DNA from: Nocardioides sp.
GTDB taxonomy: Bacteria > Actinomycetota > Actinomycetes > Propionibacteriales > Nocardioidaceae
Assembly: GCA_031177735.1 (NCBI GenBank)
Contig: JAPSKJ010000149.1
Coordinates: forward strand, 1 to 5,873
DNA: 5,873 nt
Direction: 5' to 3'
The notes beneath the pieces were generated by a model. It ran no database searches and was not told where the DNA came from. It saw nothing but the letters and a program-made list of their open reading frames with translations. Shown piece by piece: positions 5,050-5,873 of the stretch. The translations under genes were made by a program, and so were the position numbers. Positions within the stretch are counted from its first letter, which is position 1. Every line of letters starts with the position of its first letter.

Positions 5050-5873
5050 TCATGCCGTCTCGAGGAGCCTCCGGTCGCGCTCGACGCTCTCCGGCAGCAC
5101 CCGCCGCCGGGGGAGCGCCCGCGGTAGGGCCAGCACCGCCTCCACCAGACCCAGCCGCGTCGCCCGGTCGCCGAGCAGCGCGGCCCGCCAGTGGTCGGCC
5201 ACGACCGGCCAGGGCCGGCGCATCAAGGTGGTGACCAGCGCGCTGCGGGTCGACGCCGCGCGCCGGTGGACGTCGGGCGGCCGGGTGGCGGACGGGTGGT
5301 GGTGGGCGACCAGGTCGTCGACGTACACCAGGTCCCAGCCGTAGCCGGCCAGGTCGAGCGCGAGCCGCTCCTCCTCACCGGGGAAGCCGACCACCGGGTC
5401 GAACCCGCCCGCCTGGAGGTACGCCGCCCGCCGCACGATCGCGCCGCAGGCGACCGCGCCGAGGACGGAGGGACCGGGCAGGTCCGCGCGCCGGCCCAGG
5501 GGAGAGGCGGCCATCTGGGCGCAGACCGGGTCGAGTCGCTCCTCCTCGCGCACCAGCACCCGCCCGGCGAGCAGCCCGATCCCGGGGTGCGCGTCGAGGA
5601 TCTCGGCGGCGCGACGCAGGGCGCCCGGCGCCCACCACGAGTCGTCGTCGGCGAAGGCCACGTAGGGCGTGGTGGCGGCCTCGACACCCACGTTGCGGGC
5701 GACCGCCGCGAGGTTGCGCCGCAGCCGGATCACCCGCGCGTCGGGGAAGTCGGCGGCGACCCGGTCAGGGGTGTTGTCGGTCGAGGCGTTGTCGACCAGG
5801 ATCACCGGACCCTCGTGCCGCGGCAGCGAGATCTGCAGGTCGGCCCACCGGTTGCGGGTGGCCACGACCACGG
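5050..5873 (-). CDS. Family 2 glycosyltransferase, N-terminal edge cut by window
   Basis: This GT-A fold enzyme is predicted to transfer a sugar from a nucleotide-sugar to an acceptor, probably for cell-surface or capsular polysaccharide. At least 273 residues are visible, counting from the GTG at 5871. Since the frame is open to the edge and the first strand already begins at VVVATRNR, a few N-terminal residues probably lie outside. Seen: VDNASTDNT (26-34), the donor-site strand; RRNLAAVARNVG (51-62); the metal-binding FADDDSWW (DDD at 75-77); and GGFDP...GEEERLALDLAGYGWDLVYVDD (155-186), the acceptor-side acidic motif. There are no convincing membrane segments, so it is likely cytoplasmic or peripheral at the membrane. 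The tail is Arg-rich with VLALPRALPRRRVLPESVERDRRLLE. It converges on the operon and has its own promoter outside the window; no functional link to the operon is implied. Donor and acceptor are unknown. Confidence 0.88.
   Translation of the reverse strand, partial: VVVATRNRWADLQISLPRHEGPVILVDNASTDNTPDRVAADFPDARVIRLRRNLAAVARNVGVEAATTPYVAFADDDSWWAPGALRRAAEILDAHPGIGLLAGRVLVREEERLDPVCAQMAASPLGRRADLPGPSVLGAVACGAIVRRAAYLQAGGFDPVVGFPGEEERLALDLAGYGWDLVYVDDLVAHHHPSATRPPDVHRRAASTRSALVTTLMRRPWPVVADHWRAALLGDRATRLGLVEAVLALPRALPRRRVLPESVERDRRLLETA

Noticed and set aside
5052..5234. A small plus-strand open frame overlapping the 3' end of the glycosyltransferase gene
   Set aside because: Its translation is Pro/Ala/Arg-rich low-complexity sequence opposite a conserved coding region, and there is no ribosome site.

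Overview
The window looks like the chromosome of a high-GC actinobacterium. Codons end almost always in G or C, two starts are GTG, intergenic space is nearly absent, and the protein families are typical of soil actinomycetes. A Nocardioides-like host is my impression only; no rRNA or marker gene is present to prove it.

Layout: positions 1-5024 hold six plus-strand genes packed as one transcription unit whose beginning lies left of the window. In order they are the C-terminal third of a CaiB/BaiF (class III) CoA-transferase, a solute-binding-protein-fold protein without a signal peptide, a MaoC-type hot-dog hydratase/dehydratase, a second signal-less solute-binding-fold protein, an aldo/keto reductase of the D-threo-aldose/L-fucose 1-dehydrogenase type, and an amidohydrolase of the L-fuconolactonase (COG3618) type. 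Four of the five junctions are ATGA or GTGA stop/start overlaps and the fifth is a 6-nt gap, so the genes are probably translationally coupled. A convergent minus-strand family 2 glycosyltransferase (5050-5873, cut by the right edge) follows a 25-nt GC-palindromic junction and is probably unrelated to the operon.

Working model (inference): the reductase oxidises an aldose at C1 to a lactone and the amidohydrolase opens the lactone to the aldonate. The CoA-transferase and the MaoC protein would process an acid from this or a related substrate as its CoA thioester. The two solute-binding-like proteins would normally deliver sugar to an ABC importer, but both start directly at the first beta strand of the fold with no export signal, and no permease or ATPase gene is in view. 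This pair of apparently cytoplasmic binding proteins inside a CoA/sugar-oxidation operon is the most interesting part of the window. No RNA genes, mobile elements, CRISPR arrays or clear promoters were seen, and no gene-free stretch exceeds 25 nt.
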